Program-made: the position numbers and the translations under genes | Notes under the pieces: model-generated | What the model was told of the DNA's origin: nothing | Database searches by the model: none | The model's input: only the letters and a program-made list of their open reading frames with translations | Source: Burkholderiales bacterium | Lineage (GTDB): Bacteria > Pseudomonadota > Gammaproteobacteria > Burkholderiales > Burkholderiaceae_B | Length of the DNA stretch: 6,914 nucleotides | Direction of reading: 5' to 3' | NCBI GenBank assembly: GCA_005788065.1 | Contig: SXZD01000302.1 | Coordinates: forward strand, 1-6,914 | In this document: piece by piece, positions 1 through 5,379 of the stretch | How the letters are laid out: each line of letters begins with the position of its first letter | Position numbering within the stretch: position 1 is the first letter of the stretch

Positions 1-292
1 AGACCTCCGGCGCAATCAGGCTGCGGCCCATGATTTCGGCCAAGGGTGCATAGTCGACATTCGACAGGCCACCGCCGTATTGCGCATCGGGCAGGAACAG
101 GTTCCACAAACCGGCCGCTTTGGCTTTCGCTTTCAGCGCCTCCATGGTGGGCGGCTGCAGCCACTTGCGCCAGTCGTCGCCCCCGGTCAATTCCGCTTTG
201 TAAGCAGACTCAGCCGGCAAAATGTGCTCGTTCAAAAAAGCGGTCATCCGCTTCATCAGGTCAACAACTGCAACCGAATGCCCGAAGTCCAT
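1..292 (-). CDS. Acyl-CoA dehydrogenase, N-terminal part (runs off left edge)
   Basis: The first 97 codons of a flavin-dependent acyl-CoA dehydrogenase, which oxidises acyl-CoA to the trans-2-enoyl-CoA in fatty-acid or related acyl-chain breakdown in the cytoplasm. The visible part is the N-terminal helical domain. It shows the hallmarks of the FadE/ACAD10-11-like branch: an early LNEHILPAE segment, a QPP motif near residue 48, then KAKAAGLWNLFLPD, a YGGGLSNVDYAPLAEIMGRS stretch and APEV at the cut edge. Family members are about 400 residues, so roughly three quarters lie outside the window, including the catalytic glutamate and FAD-contacting parts. The ATG (290-292 on the complement) is preceded 5 bases away by a purine-rich GGGGTGA/AAGGGG ribosome binding site, which fixes the start. 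It is transcribed divergently from the lipoprotein gene. The exact acyl substrate cannot be told from this part. Confidence 0.93.
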   Translation of the reverse strand, partial: MDFGHSVAVVDLMKRMTAFLNEHILPAESAYKAELTGGDDWRKWLQPPTMEALKAKAKAAGLWNLFLPDAQYGGGLSNVDYAPLAEIMGRSLIAPEV

Positions 293-297
293 CTATC

Positions 298-308
298 TCA
301 CCCCTTCT
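298..308 (-). promoter_or_regulatory. Ribosome binding site of the acyl-CoA dehydrogenase gene
   Basis: Read on the minus strand this is AGAAGGGGTGA, followed by 5 bases and the ATG. It matches the anti-Shine-Dalgarno partner well and supports translation from base 292 rather than from an internal methionine. Confidence 0.6.
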
Positions 309-320
309 ATTGTTCACGTG

Positions 321-349
321 AGAATACAGGCGCACCGGCGTCGGGACAA
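321..349 (-). promoter_or_regulatory. Predicted sigma-70-type promoter of the acyl-CoA dehydrogenase gene
   Basis: On the minus strand a TTGTCC box (344-349) and a TATTCT box (321-326) are separated by exactly 17 bases. Each matches the sigma-70 consensus at four or more of six positions. Transcription would start near base 314, giving a leader of about 20 bases that carries the ribosome binding site. The -35 box sits directly beside the left arm of the hairpin at 351-402, so a protein bound there could affect this promoter. This is a prediction from sequence only. Confidence 0.5.
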
Positions 350-350
350 T

Positions 351-402
351 GGATTCAGACCCTGAGGGGGTTCGACCTACCCGCCCTTTCAGCTTTGAAT
401 CC
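351..402 (+). repeat. Long imperfect hairpin in the divergent intergenic region
   Basis: Two nested arm pairs form one long stem. The outer arms are 351-359 (GGATTCAGA) and 394-402 (TTTGAATCC), nine pairs including one G-U. The inner arms are 362-370 (CTGAGGGGG) and 384-392 (CCCTTTCAG), nine pairs including two G-U. A two-against-one internal loop separates them and the terminal loop is 13 bases. The three wobble pairs are G-U only in plus-strand RNA and become A-C mismatches in minus-strand RNA, so the fold favours a plus-strand transcript, that is, the leader of the lipoprotein gene. No T-run follows, so it is not an ordinary intrinsic terminator. It ends about 50 bases before the ATG at 453. 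Confidence 0.55.
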
Positions 403-452
403 ACAATGAGGCGCACAAAGGTACAAACGAGATTGCCAGCCGATTGCACCTC

Positions 453-2657
453 ATGCACGCCACCTACGCCCGCCGCCTGCCGATCATCTCCATACTGACG
501 CTTGTACTTGCCGGCTGTCTGGGGAAAGCGGACGAGCCAGGCTCGCTGAGCACCTCTTCACAAAACAGTACGCAGGCCTCAGAAGCGCAAGCTGCTTCAG
601 ACTCCAACGCACCCGTGTCAGACCGTTTTGCGGCTGCCAACCGCTGCCTGTCAATCACTCAGGTCGACACCGGCAAGACGCTCTCGCTGAACAATCAGAC
701 CTGGCAATTTACAGACGCGAGCCCTGCAACACCGATTCTGTTTCGCGCCACCGACCTGGGCGAATACCTGCTGTATACGCCGCAAGGCGGATTCATTGGC
801 GCAGAAGGTGCTGCCGTATTGGCAGCCCCAGCGCGCACAGCAGAATGGCGTCTGCAAGCGGCCAACCGCACGCTGGCATCCGGAACAGGCCAACCCGCGT
901 TCACGCTCACGCAGGTCGACGGCATGCAAACCATGGGGAGCGCGCAGACCGCTGATTCATCCAATCCGCCACCCACCGGCAGCCGATTGCACCTGAAGCC
1001 GGCACAAGGCTGCGCAGTGTTTCCGGAAATCGATCTTCAAGTGCAGGGACGTCCTTTTTCCGGGAAGTCGCCAAACGGTGAGGTCTTGGGCTTTGCAGAT
1101 GTACATGTGCACTGGGGAACGACTCGGTTCCTGGCAGACGCACACTACGGGGCCCCATTTCATAAATACGGCGTCAGTCACGCGGTGGGTGACTGCAAAG
1201 AATTGCATGGACCGGAAGGCCGGCAGGACTATGTTGGCAACCTGTACGGCGGTGCCCCCACGGCCACCCATGCCACAAAAGGCTGGCCCACATTTACCAG
1301 TTGGCCTGCTGCCGCCTCACTTACGCATGAGGGCATGTACTACCGCTGGGTAGAGCGCGCGTGGCGCTCCGGCTTGCGCCTGATGGTCAATGAGGCAGCT
1401 GAAAACGAAACACTGTGCACGGTGGTTTCCACCATCCGCGGCAAACCGCAAAACTGCAACGAAATGGATGGCGCACTGGCGCAGATGGACTTTCTGCGCA
1501 GCATGGAACGTTATGTGGATGCGCAGAGCGGTGGCCCTGGAATGGGCTGGTTCAGGATAGTGGAAAGCCCGGCCGAAGCCCGCCGCATCATCGAGTCCGG
1601 CAAACTGGCCGTGGTGCTGGGTATCGAGATTTCGCATCTGTTCAATTGCACGCTGAAATATGCAACCGTTCCGGGTCAGCCCGACACAGCGGGTTGCGAT
1701 GAAAAATCCATCGACGAACAGTTGGACCGTCTTTGGAAAGCAGGCGTGCGTCAAGCCTACACACTGGTGCAATTTGACAATGCACTCGGTGGCAATGGCA
1801 TCTTCGAGGGAACCGTGCTGAATGCCGGAAACCGTGTCGATACAGGCCGTTTCTGGTCCACCTATGATTGTCCGGAAGAACCCTATTTCTATGACAGCAA
1901 GAACGGCGCCATCATGGGTTCCGCTCCGGGCGCATTCAATGGCGATGACCCGCTGAGCGCAGCGATACGCACATCGACAGCAGGACAGGCGCCCGTCTAC
2001 CGCACCGACCGTAAACAATGCAATGCGCGCTCAATCACGCCCCTGGGCCGGTATGCAATCTCGAAGATGATGGACAAGGGCATCATCATCGATATTGACC
2101 ATGTTGAACTTCGCATGAAAACCGAGATTCTGGACATGGCACGACAGCGCAAGTATCCGATTGTCAGCAGCCACGGCGGGCATGGCGGAATCACACAGAA
2201 ACAGGCGCTTGAGATTTATCGGTCCGGTGGACTTATCTATGATTACAAGGGTAACGGCCAGCAATTTGTGAAGTCGATGAAGAAATCGCAACAGGCGCAT
2301 CAGGACGCAGGCGCAACCTCCCTGTTCGCCTTCGGATTTGGCGCGGATACCAACGGGCTTGGACCACAGGCGGTTGCCCGTCCCTCCGGATCAAAGCCAG
2401 TGAAGTATCCATTCACCCTGTATCAGGGAAGCGATTGGAGTTCGCTGTTCGACAAAACTGAACCCGTGTCGGTTGGACAGCAGAAATCAGGCACGCGCTT
2501 ATATGACATCAATCGCGAGGGAATGGCGCACTATGGTCTCGTAGCCGACTTTGTAGAAGAAGTTCGACTCGAAGGTGGTCGCGAGGCACTTGATGCGCTG
2601 TTCCGCTCGGCGGAATCCTATCTGCAGATGTGGGAGCGTGTGGAACGGGCGCGATAG
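453..2657 (+). CDS. Lipoprotein with membrane-dipeptidase/amidohydrolase-like metal-dependent hydrolase domain
   Basis: Predicted exported lipoprotein of 734 residues (737 if the in-frame TTG at 444 is used; numbering here is from that TTG). A basic Arg-Arg n-region, a hydrophobic core and the lipobox LAGC give lipidation at Cys25. The residue after it is Leu, not Asp, which favours the outer membrane. A Ser/Gln/Ala-rich linker (about 30-60) and a beta-rich domain (about 60-200) with no family I recognise precede the hydrolase domain. The hydrolase domain has metal-ligand-like motifs in the order of the M19/amidohydrolase superfamily: HVH (H221, H223), GIEISH (E395, H398), IDIDH (H553), SSHGGHGG (H577, H580) and GADTNG (D635). 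An REGMAHYGLVADF stretch near the C-terminus also resembles M19 dipeptidases. The substrate is unknown; dipeptidase or other amidase/lactonase activity is possible. Renal-type dipeptidases are usually 350-400 residues, so this protein carries large insertions and an extra N-terminal domain. Neither start has a convincing ribosome binding site. Confidence 0.85.
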   Translation: MHATYARRLPIISILTLVLAGCLGKADEPGSLSTSSQNSTQASEAQAASDSNAPVSDRFAAANRCLSITQVDTGKTLSLNNQTWQFTDASPATPILFRATDLGEYLLYTPQGGFIGAEGAAVLAAPARTAEWRLQAANRTLASGTGQPAFTLTQVDGMQTMGSAQTADSSNPPPTGSRLHLKPAQGCAVFPEIDLQVQGRPFSGKSPNGEVLGFADVHVHWGTTRFLADAHYGAPFHKYGVSHAVGDCKELHGPEGRQDYVGNLYGGAPTATHATKGWPTFTSWPAAASLTHEGMYYRWVERAWRSGLRLMVNEAAENETLCTVVSTIRGKPQNCNEMDGALAQMDFLRSMERYVDAQSGGPGMGWFRIVESPAEARRIIESGKLAVVLGIEISHLFNCTLKYATVPGQPDTAGCDEKSIDEQLDRLWKAGVRQAYTLVQFDNALGGNGIFEGTVLNAGNRVDTGRFWSTYDCPEEPYFYDSKNGAIMGSAPGAFNGDDPLSAAIRTSTAGQAPVYRTDRKQCNARSITPLGRYAISKMMDKGIIIDIDHVELRMKTEILDMARQRKYPIVSSHGGHGGITQKQALEIYRSGGLIYDYKGNGQQFVKSMKKSQQAHQDAGATSLFAFGFGADTNGLGPQAVARPSGSKPVKYPFTLYQGSDWSSLFDKTEPVSVGQQKSGTRLYDINREGMAHYGLVADFVEEVRLEGGREALDALFRSAESYLQMWERVERAR

Positions 2658-2716
2658 GACGCGAGGCAGACATCGTCAGCGCCTGGAAACCCCGGGCTTA
2701 TCGGTGGCGCCCCGCT
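2658..2716. other. Convergent intergenic gap
   Basis: The 59 bases between the stop codons of the lipoprotein and zincin genes contain a CCCGGG and a GGCGCC palindrome, and a weak 5-bp GCGCC/GGCGC stem (2679-2683 with 2706-2710). There is no T-run on either strand. No convincing bidirectional terminator was found. Confidence 0.4.
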
Positions 2717-3376
2717 TCATTCAAAGCGTTCAACCAGTTTTGCGATGGAAGCAAGGTTCCGCTCAGCCAGATAACCGGAGGAATCGTGCATGGGGTCTTT
2801 GGCTGCAAGCTGGGCCCTGACTTCGCGTACCCGGTTTCTGACGGGGTCGAACGCTGTTGGATGGGCAATCCTTATGAAATGAAGTCCGATGAGATCAGAC
2901 GCGATCTCGTCATAATTTTTGATGCTGATACCACGGGCTGTCTCGTCACCGGTAAAAGCGCTGCTAACAGCCCCGGAGGTAACCGAACCAACAGGCAGCA
3001 CAGCACCCGCAGTTCCCAGCAAGGGGGGCATCTCGACAGCTTCGCTGCGCAGGCGCGCAACGACGCAATGACCGATCTCATGCGCTACTGCGAAATCCCG
3101 AAGTGCTGCCGCATACTCGCCGTCAGCATCACTCAGAAACCGGTTCCATACTGCATGCGCGGTCGCACCGTTGTTGACATAGATGGTACAGGCGCTGCTC
3201 GTGTATTTGACCAACAGGGGCGACGGGTTGTCCGAACCCTGCAAGGGTGTGATTCTGATCTTGAGATCGTCAAGATCCAGGGTGTTGGCAATGACTTTCG
3301 CATCGTTGGCAACCTCGCTGGCGGTCAACGGTGCGACAGCCACACCAATCAGGACTGCAATGATCGGCAGCAACAT
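2717..3376 (-). CDS. Secreted zincin-type metalloprotease (HEIGH motif), family unassigned
   Basis: A 219-residue predicted exported zinc metallopeptidase. The N-terminus is a short, strongly hydrophobic signal sequence with likely cleavage after an LTA near residue 19; its n-region lacks a basic residue, which is unusual. The core motif AVAHEIGHC gives the HExxH zinc site (H99, E100, H103). Downstream, NYDEIASDLIGLHF (residues 154-167) resembles the ExxAD-type helix that supplies the third zinc ligand in M48-like zincins, with E157 the probable ligand. Cys63 and Cys104 could form a disulfide in the periplasm. The start is well fixed: a GAAGG ribosome binding site lies 6 bases upstream and an in-frame TAA stands two codons before the ATG. 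It converges on the lipoprotein gene. I do not recognise a specific family or substrate; small size and lack of membrane helices argue against a classical HtpX/Ste24 protease. Confidence 0.8.
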   Translation of the reverse strand: MLLPIIAVLIGVAVAPLTASEVANDAKVIANTLDLDDLKIRITPLQGSDNPSPLLVKYTSSACTIYVNNGATAHAVWNRFLSDADGEYAAALRDFAVAHEIGHCVVARLRSEAVEMPPLLGTAGAVLPVGSVTSGAVSSAFTGDETARGISIKNYDEIASDLIGLHFIRIAHPTAFDPVRNRVREVRAQLAAKDPMHDSSGYLAERNLASIAKLVERFE

Positions 3377-3382
3377 GGATTA

Positions 3383-3388
3383 CCTTCT
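3383..3388 (-). promoter_or_regulatory. Ribosome binding site of the zincin gene
   Basis: On the minus strand this reads AGAAGG, with 6 bases between it and the ATG ending at 3374. It decides the start of the zincin gene. The site lies in the short stretch between the zincin start and the point where the esterase frame opens (3413), so the zincin promoter must overlap the esterase 5' coding remnant. Confidence 0.6.
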
Positions 3389-3412
3389 CAGAAACCTCTT
3401 GTCGTCGAGTAA

Positions 3413-3523
3413 AACACAGCTGATCTGGTCAGCCTGGATCTATCAATCAGCGGCTCCGACGTACTGGCCGTCTTCCAACTCAACGCGCTGTACCAAGCCA
3501 ACCAGACCATTGCCGCCATCGCG
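3413..3523 (+). other. In-frame 5' coding extension of the esterase without a start codon
   Basis: These 37 codons are in frame with the esterase and read as ordinary protein: a DLVSLDLSISGSDV stretch, then VFQLNALYQANQ and TIAAIAVDTDNNPATG crossing into the annotated start. This looks like the first strands of a beta-sandwich that continues downstream. The frame is closed by a TAA at 3410-3412, and there is no ATG, GTG or TTG between that stop and the GTG at 3524. The protein sequence therefore appears to be cut off here, about where the zincin gene's control region begins. Either the gene has lost its 5' end, or a CTG or other rare start is used. Confidence 0.6.
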
Positions 3524-5200
3524 GTGGACACCGACAACAACCCGGCCACCGGGAACGTGCAACTGATGGGTTTGACCGTGCAGGGTGCCGATGCGGTCTA
3601 TGAGTTCAACACGGGCAACGTGACGACCAACATCATCGAAGGCCGCTTCCCCTTGCCGGCCTCTCCCGCGTGGCGCGTATGGGCTGTCACAGCCAAGCAA
3701 GACCGCACGGTGATGAATGTGGCCTTCCGGGGTACAGCCGAGCAAGCCGGTGCTACAGGTGGCATTCCACAGCAGATACTGGGCAGTCTGGGTAACTGGT
3801 GGGAAGACCGGCAGGCCGCTGCATTGATGGCGCGCGACATCTCGACATTCAATACCCGCATCACAAGCTCCGACATGCGCGGCGGCGTCACCCGTGGCGT
3901 GGCAATCGGCACCGGGTTCATGCAGCGCGTCTACACATCGAATTACACCGTTCCCGGTTCACGCGGTGAAGGCATGGTTCTGCAAGGTCTGCCCGGTCGC
4001 AGCGGTTCGAATGGAGGCCCCTGCCAGCAACTGTTCAACTATGTGGGACGCTTTCAGCCCTACGGTATCTACATTCCACCCGCAAGAACCGGCAACCCAG
4101 CGCGTGGCATGCAGATGGTGCTGCACGGCTGTGAGGCCAACCATGCCAGCCAGATCAACCAACCGGGTATGCAGATGCAATTCGGCGATGCATTGAACCG
4201 CGTGCTGGTAGCACCCTTGGGGCGCGGCCCCTATGGTTTCTACTCCGACATCTCCGAGCGCGATGTGCTGGACGTATACGACGACGTATTGGCCCTGCTC
4301 AACATCGACCGCAACCGCCTGTTCATCAGCGGCTATTCGATGGGCGGTTACGGCTCGGCGCGTCTGGCCATGCTCTACCCCGACCGCTGGGCGGGGTTGC
4401 ACAACTGGGTGGGCTTCACTGGCGACCTCACCAATACGCCGATCCCCACCAACCCGCTGCCCGACATTGCAGCACAACTGCGTGCTGGCGCCCCGCCTTC
4501 ATTTCCGGCATCCAGTACGGTTGGCGCAGTGGGCAACATCATCGATTTCATCGGCAACCTGCTTAACATTCCCGGCACGCACACGTATGCCGGTGCAGAT
4601 GAGTTGGTACAGGTCAACACGGCGCTGGCCTGGGGCGCACGTCTTGGCGACACAGCCGGCGTGTTGTATGAGTTTTTCATACACCCGGTGGCAGAGCACC
4701 TGACATTGATTGCGCTGGACGTGTGGCAGAAAGAAGCTGACTACAGTCGCAACCTGACGCGGGTAAACAATCCGCCCCGCGTGGTGTTCCGCACCGATGC
4801 ATCGCTGGCCTTCCCGGAATATGCGCTCAAGCATGACCGCGCCTATTGGCTCTCCGGCATCGTGGGGCGCAACCCCGGCTACATCGATCTGGATGTGCGC
4901 AGCAATGGCTGCGGCAAAGGAACGGCCCCCACCGTCAACGGACAGGATGGCGGCAATGGCCCGCTGCCTTTCCTGCGGACCTTCCGTCGTGCGTCCGGAC
5001 CCACACCGTCAGCGACGGCTGCCAACTCGCTGACGGCCACGTTTGCCAACGTGAGGGAAGTGACCCTTGATGCGGCGGCCGCCTGTCTGAGACCGGGTAC
5101 CGCATACGAAATAACATCGGACGGACCGGTGATCGTGCGCTTCAGCGATGGCAGGTCATTGAGTCTGCCGGGAGGCGCAACGGCGCGAGGATCCATTTAG
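3524..5200 (+). CDS. Alpha/beta-hydrolase (PHB-depolymerase/esterase-like), probably 5'-truncated
   Basis: A 558-residue open frame counted from the first possible start, GTG at 3524. That start has no ribosome binding site and sits inside what looks like continuous coding sequence beginning at 3413, so it is probably not native. Residues 1-75 are beta-rich. The hydrolase core shows an oxyanion-type VLHGCEANH motif (LHGC at 200-203), the nucleophile elbow GYSMGGYG with Ser272, and a candidate catalytic histidine in HPVAEH (H392, less likely H387), about 120 residues after the serine as the fold expects. I could not assign the acidic residue. A small beta-rich C-terminal segment ends the protein. 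LHGC plus GYSMGG recalls extracellular PHB-depolymerase/feruloyl-esterase-like enzymes, which are exported; no signal peptide exists here, consistent with loss of the 5' end. The substrate is unknown. A terminator follows at 5313-5349. Whether the gene is still expressed is unclear. Confidence 0.8.
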   Translation: MDTDNNPATGNVQLMGLTVQGADAVYEFNTGNVTTNIIEGRFPLPASPAWRVWAVTAKQDRTVMNVAFRGTAEQAGATGGIPQQILGSLGNWWEDRQAAALMARDISTFNTRITSSDMRGGVTRGVAIGTGFMQRVYTSNYTVPGSRGEGMVLQGLPGRSGSNGGPCQQLFNYVGRFQPYGIYIPPARTGNPARGMQMVLHGCEANHASQINQPGMQMQFGDALNRVLVAPLGRGPYGFYSDISERDVLDVYDDVLALLNIDRNRLFISGYSMGGYGSARLAMLYPDRWAGLHNWVGFTGDLTNTPIPTNPLPDIAAQLRAGAPPSFPASSTVGAVGNIIDFIGNLLNIPGTHTYAGADELVQVNTALAWGARLGDTAGVLYEFFIHPVAEHLTLIALDVWQKEADYSRNLTRVNNPPRVVFRTDASLAFPEYALKHDRAYWLSGIVGRNPGYIDLDVRSNGCGKGTAPTVNGQDGGNGPLPFLRTFRRASGPTPSATAANSLTATFANVREVTLDAAAACLRPGTAYEITSDGPVIVRFSDGRSLSLPGGATARGSI

Positions 5201-5220
5201 TCCAATTGCGCAACCACGAT

Positions 5221-5244
5221 GTTAAGAATGGTTAACGCTTAACC
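5221..5244. repeat. Overlapping TTAA-centred inverted repeats (operator-like)
   Basis: GTTAAG (5221-5226) is the inverted copy of CTTAAC (5238-5243), and GGTTAA (5230-5235) is the inverted copy of TTAACC (5239-5244) with a 3-base loop. The stretch thus packs three TTAA cores in 24 bases between the esterase stop and the chemoreceptor. It could be a repressor or activator site, or part of a promoter. Its short arms and AT-rich cores make chance a real possibility. Confidence 0.35.
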
Positions 5245-5246
5245 CT

Positions 5247-5296
5247 TTCACACCATCATGACCGCATCCTGCATCTGTATTGCATTAAGGTGTGAA
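5247..5296. repeat. 8-bp perfect inverted repeat upstream of the terminator
   Basis: TTCACACC (5247-5254) and GGTGTGAA (5289-5296) are perfectly complementary and enclose 34 bases containing two GCAT and one TGCAT repeats. As RNA this would form a closing stem about 16 bases before the intrinsic terminator hairpin, a layout like a small structured leader. As DNA the arms could be separate binding half-sites. No known riboswitch consensus was recognised in the loop. Confidence 0.4.
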
Positions 5297-5312
5297 GTGA
5301 AGGAAAGTCTGG

Positions 5313-5349
5313 ACGCCGCTTCGACCCTTCAGGTTCGGGCGGCGTTTTT
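5313..5349 (+). terminator. Rho-independent terminator between esterase and chemoreceptor genes
   Basis: The arms ACGCCGC (5313-5319) and GCGGCGT (5339-5345) pair perfectly over seven GC-rich pairs, with further partial pairing inside (ACC with GGT around a CTTCA loop). A run of five T residues (5345-5349) follows at once. It lies 112 bases after the esterase stop and only 30 bases before the chemoreceptor ATG, so it can end esterase transcription but must also be passed by any chemoreceptor transcript that starts upstream of it. Confidence 0.8.
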
Positions 5350-5368
5350 ACATCGACAAAAATATCAC

Positions 5369-5373
5369 AGGAG
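5369..5373 (+). promoter_or_regulatory. Ribosome binding site of the chemoreceptor gene
   Basis: AGGAG is followed by six bases (TTGAGC) and the ATG at 5380, a near-ideal Shine-Dalgarno arrangement that fixes the start of the chemoreceptor. Confidence 0.8.
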
Positions 5374-5379
5374 TTGAGC

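Noticed and set aside
366..400. Plus-strand promoter for the lipoprotein gene near TTCGAC and TTGAAT
   Set aside because: The -35 match is poor (two of six positions) and both boxes lie inside the hairpin arms or loop. It is not strong enough to annotate.
1317..2018. 233-codon minus-strand open frame inside the lipoprotein gene
   Set aside because: The plus strand here carries the metal-ligand motifs of the hydrolase. The antisense frame has no recognisable motif and is explained by third-position base bias.
2630..3412. 260-codon plus-strand open frame
   Set aside because: It lies antisense to the zincin gene, which has a signal peptide, HEIGH motif and good ribosome binding site. The plus-strand translation shows no domain logic and overlaps the end of the lipoprotein gene. 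Its stop happens to be the TAA that closes the esterase frame.
3419..3433. GCTGA/TCAGC inverted repeat near the zincin start as an operator
   Set aside because: The arms are only five bases, and the sequence is explained by the esterase coding remnant. It is too weak to call.
5230..5244. GGTTAA/TTAACC hairpin as a terminator of the esterase gene
   Set aside because: The stem is six AT-rich pairs with a 3-base loop and no T-run. The strong GC-rich hairpin with a T-run at 5313-5349 is the better terminator.
5300..5345. Resemblance of GGAAAGTCTGGACGC to the c-di-GMP (GEMM-I) riboswitch core and to the GGAAAGTC segment of RNase P RNA
   Set aside because: The GEMM elements expected around it (upstream GCAAACC-type segment and downstream GGGTTACC-type receptor) are absent, and no other RNase P conserved region is present. 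The match is short and partly belongs to the terminator stem.
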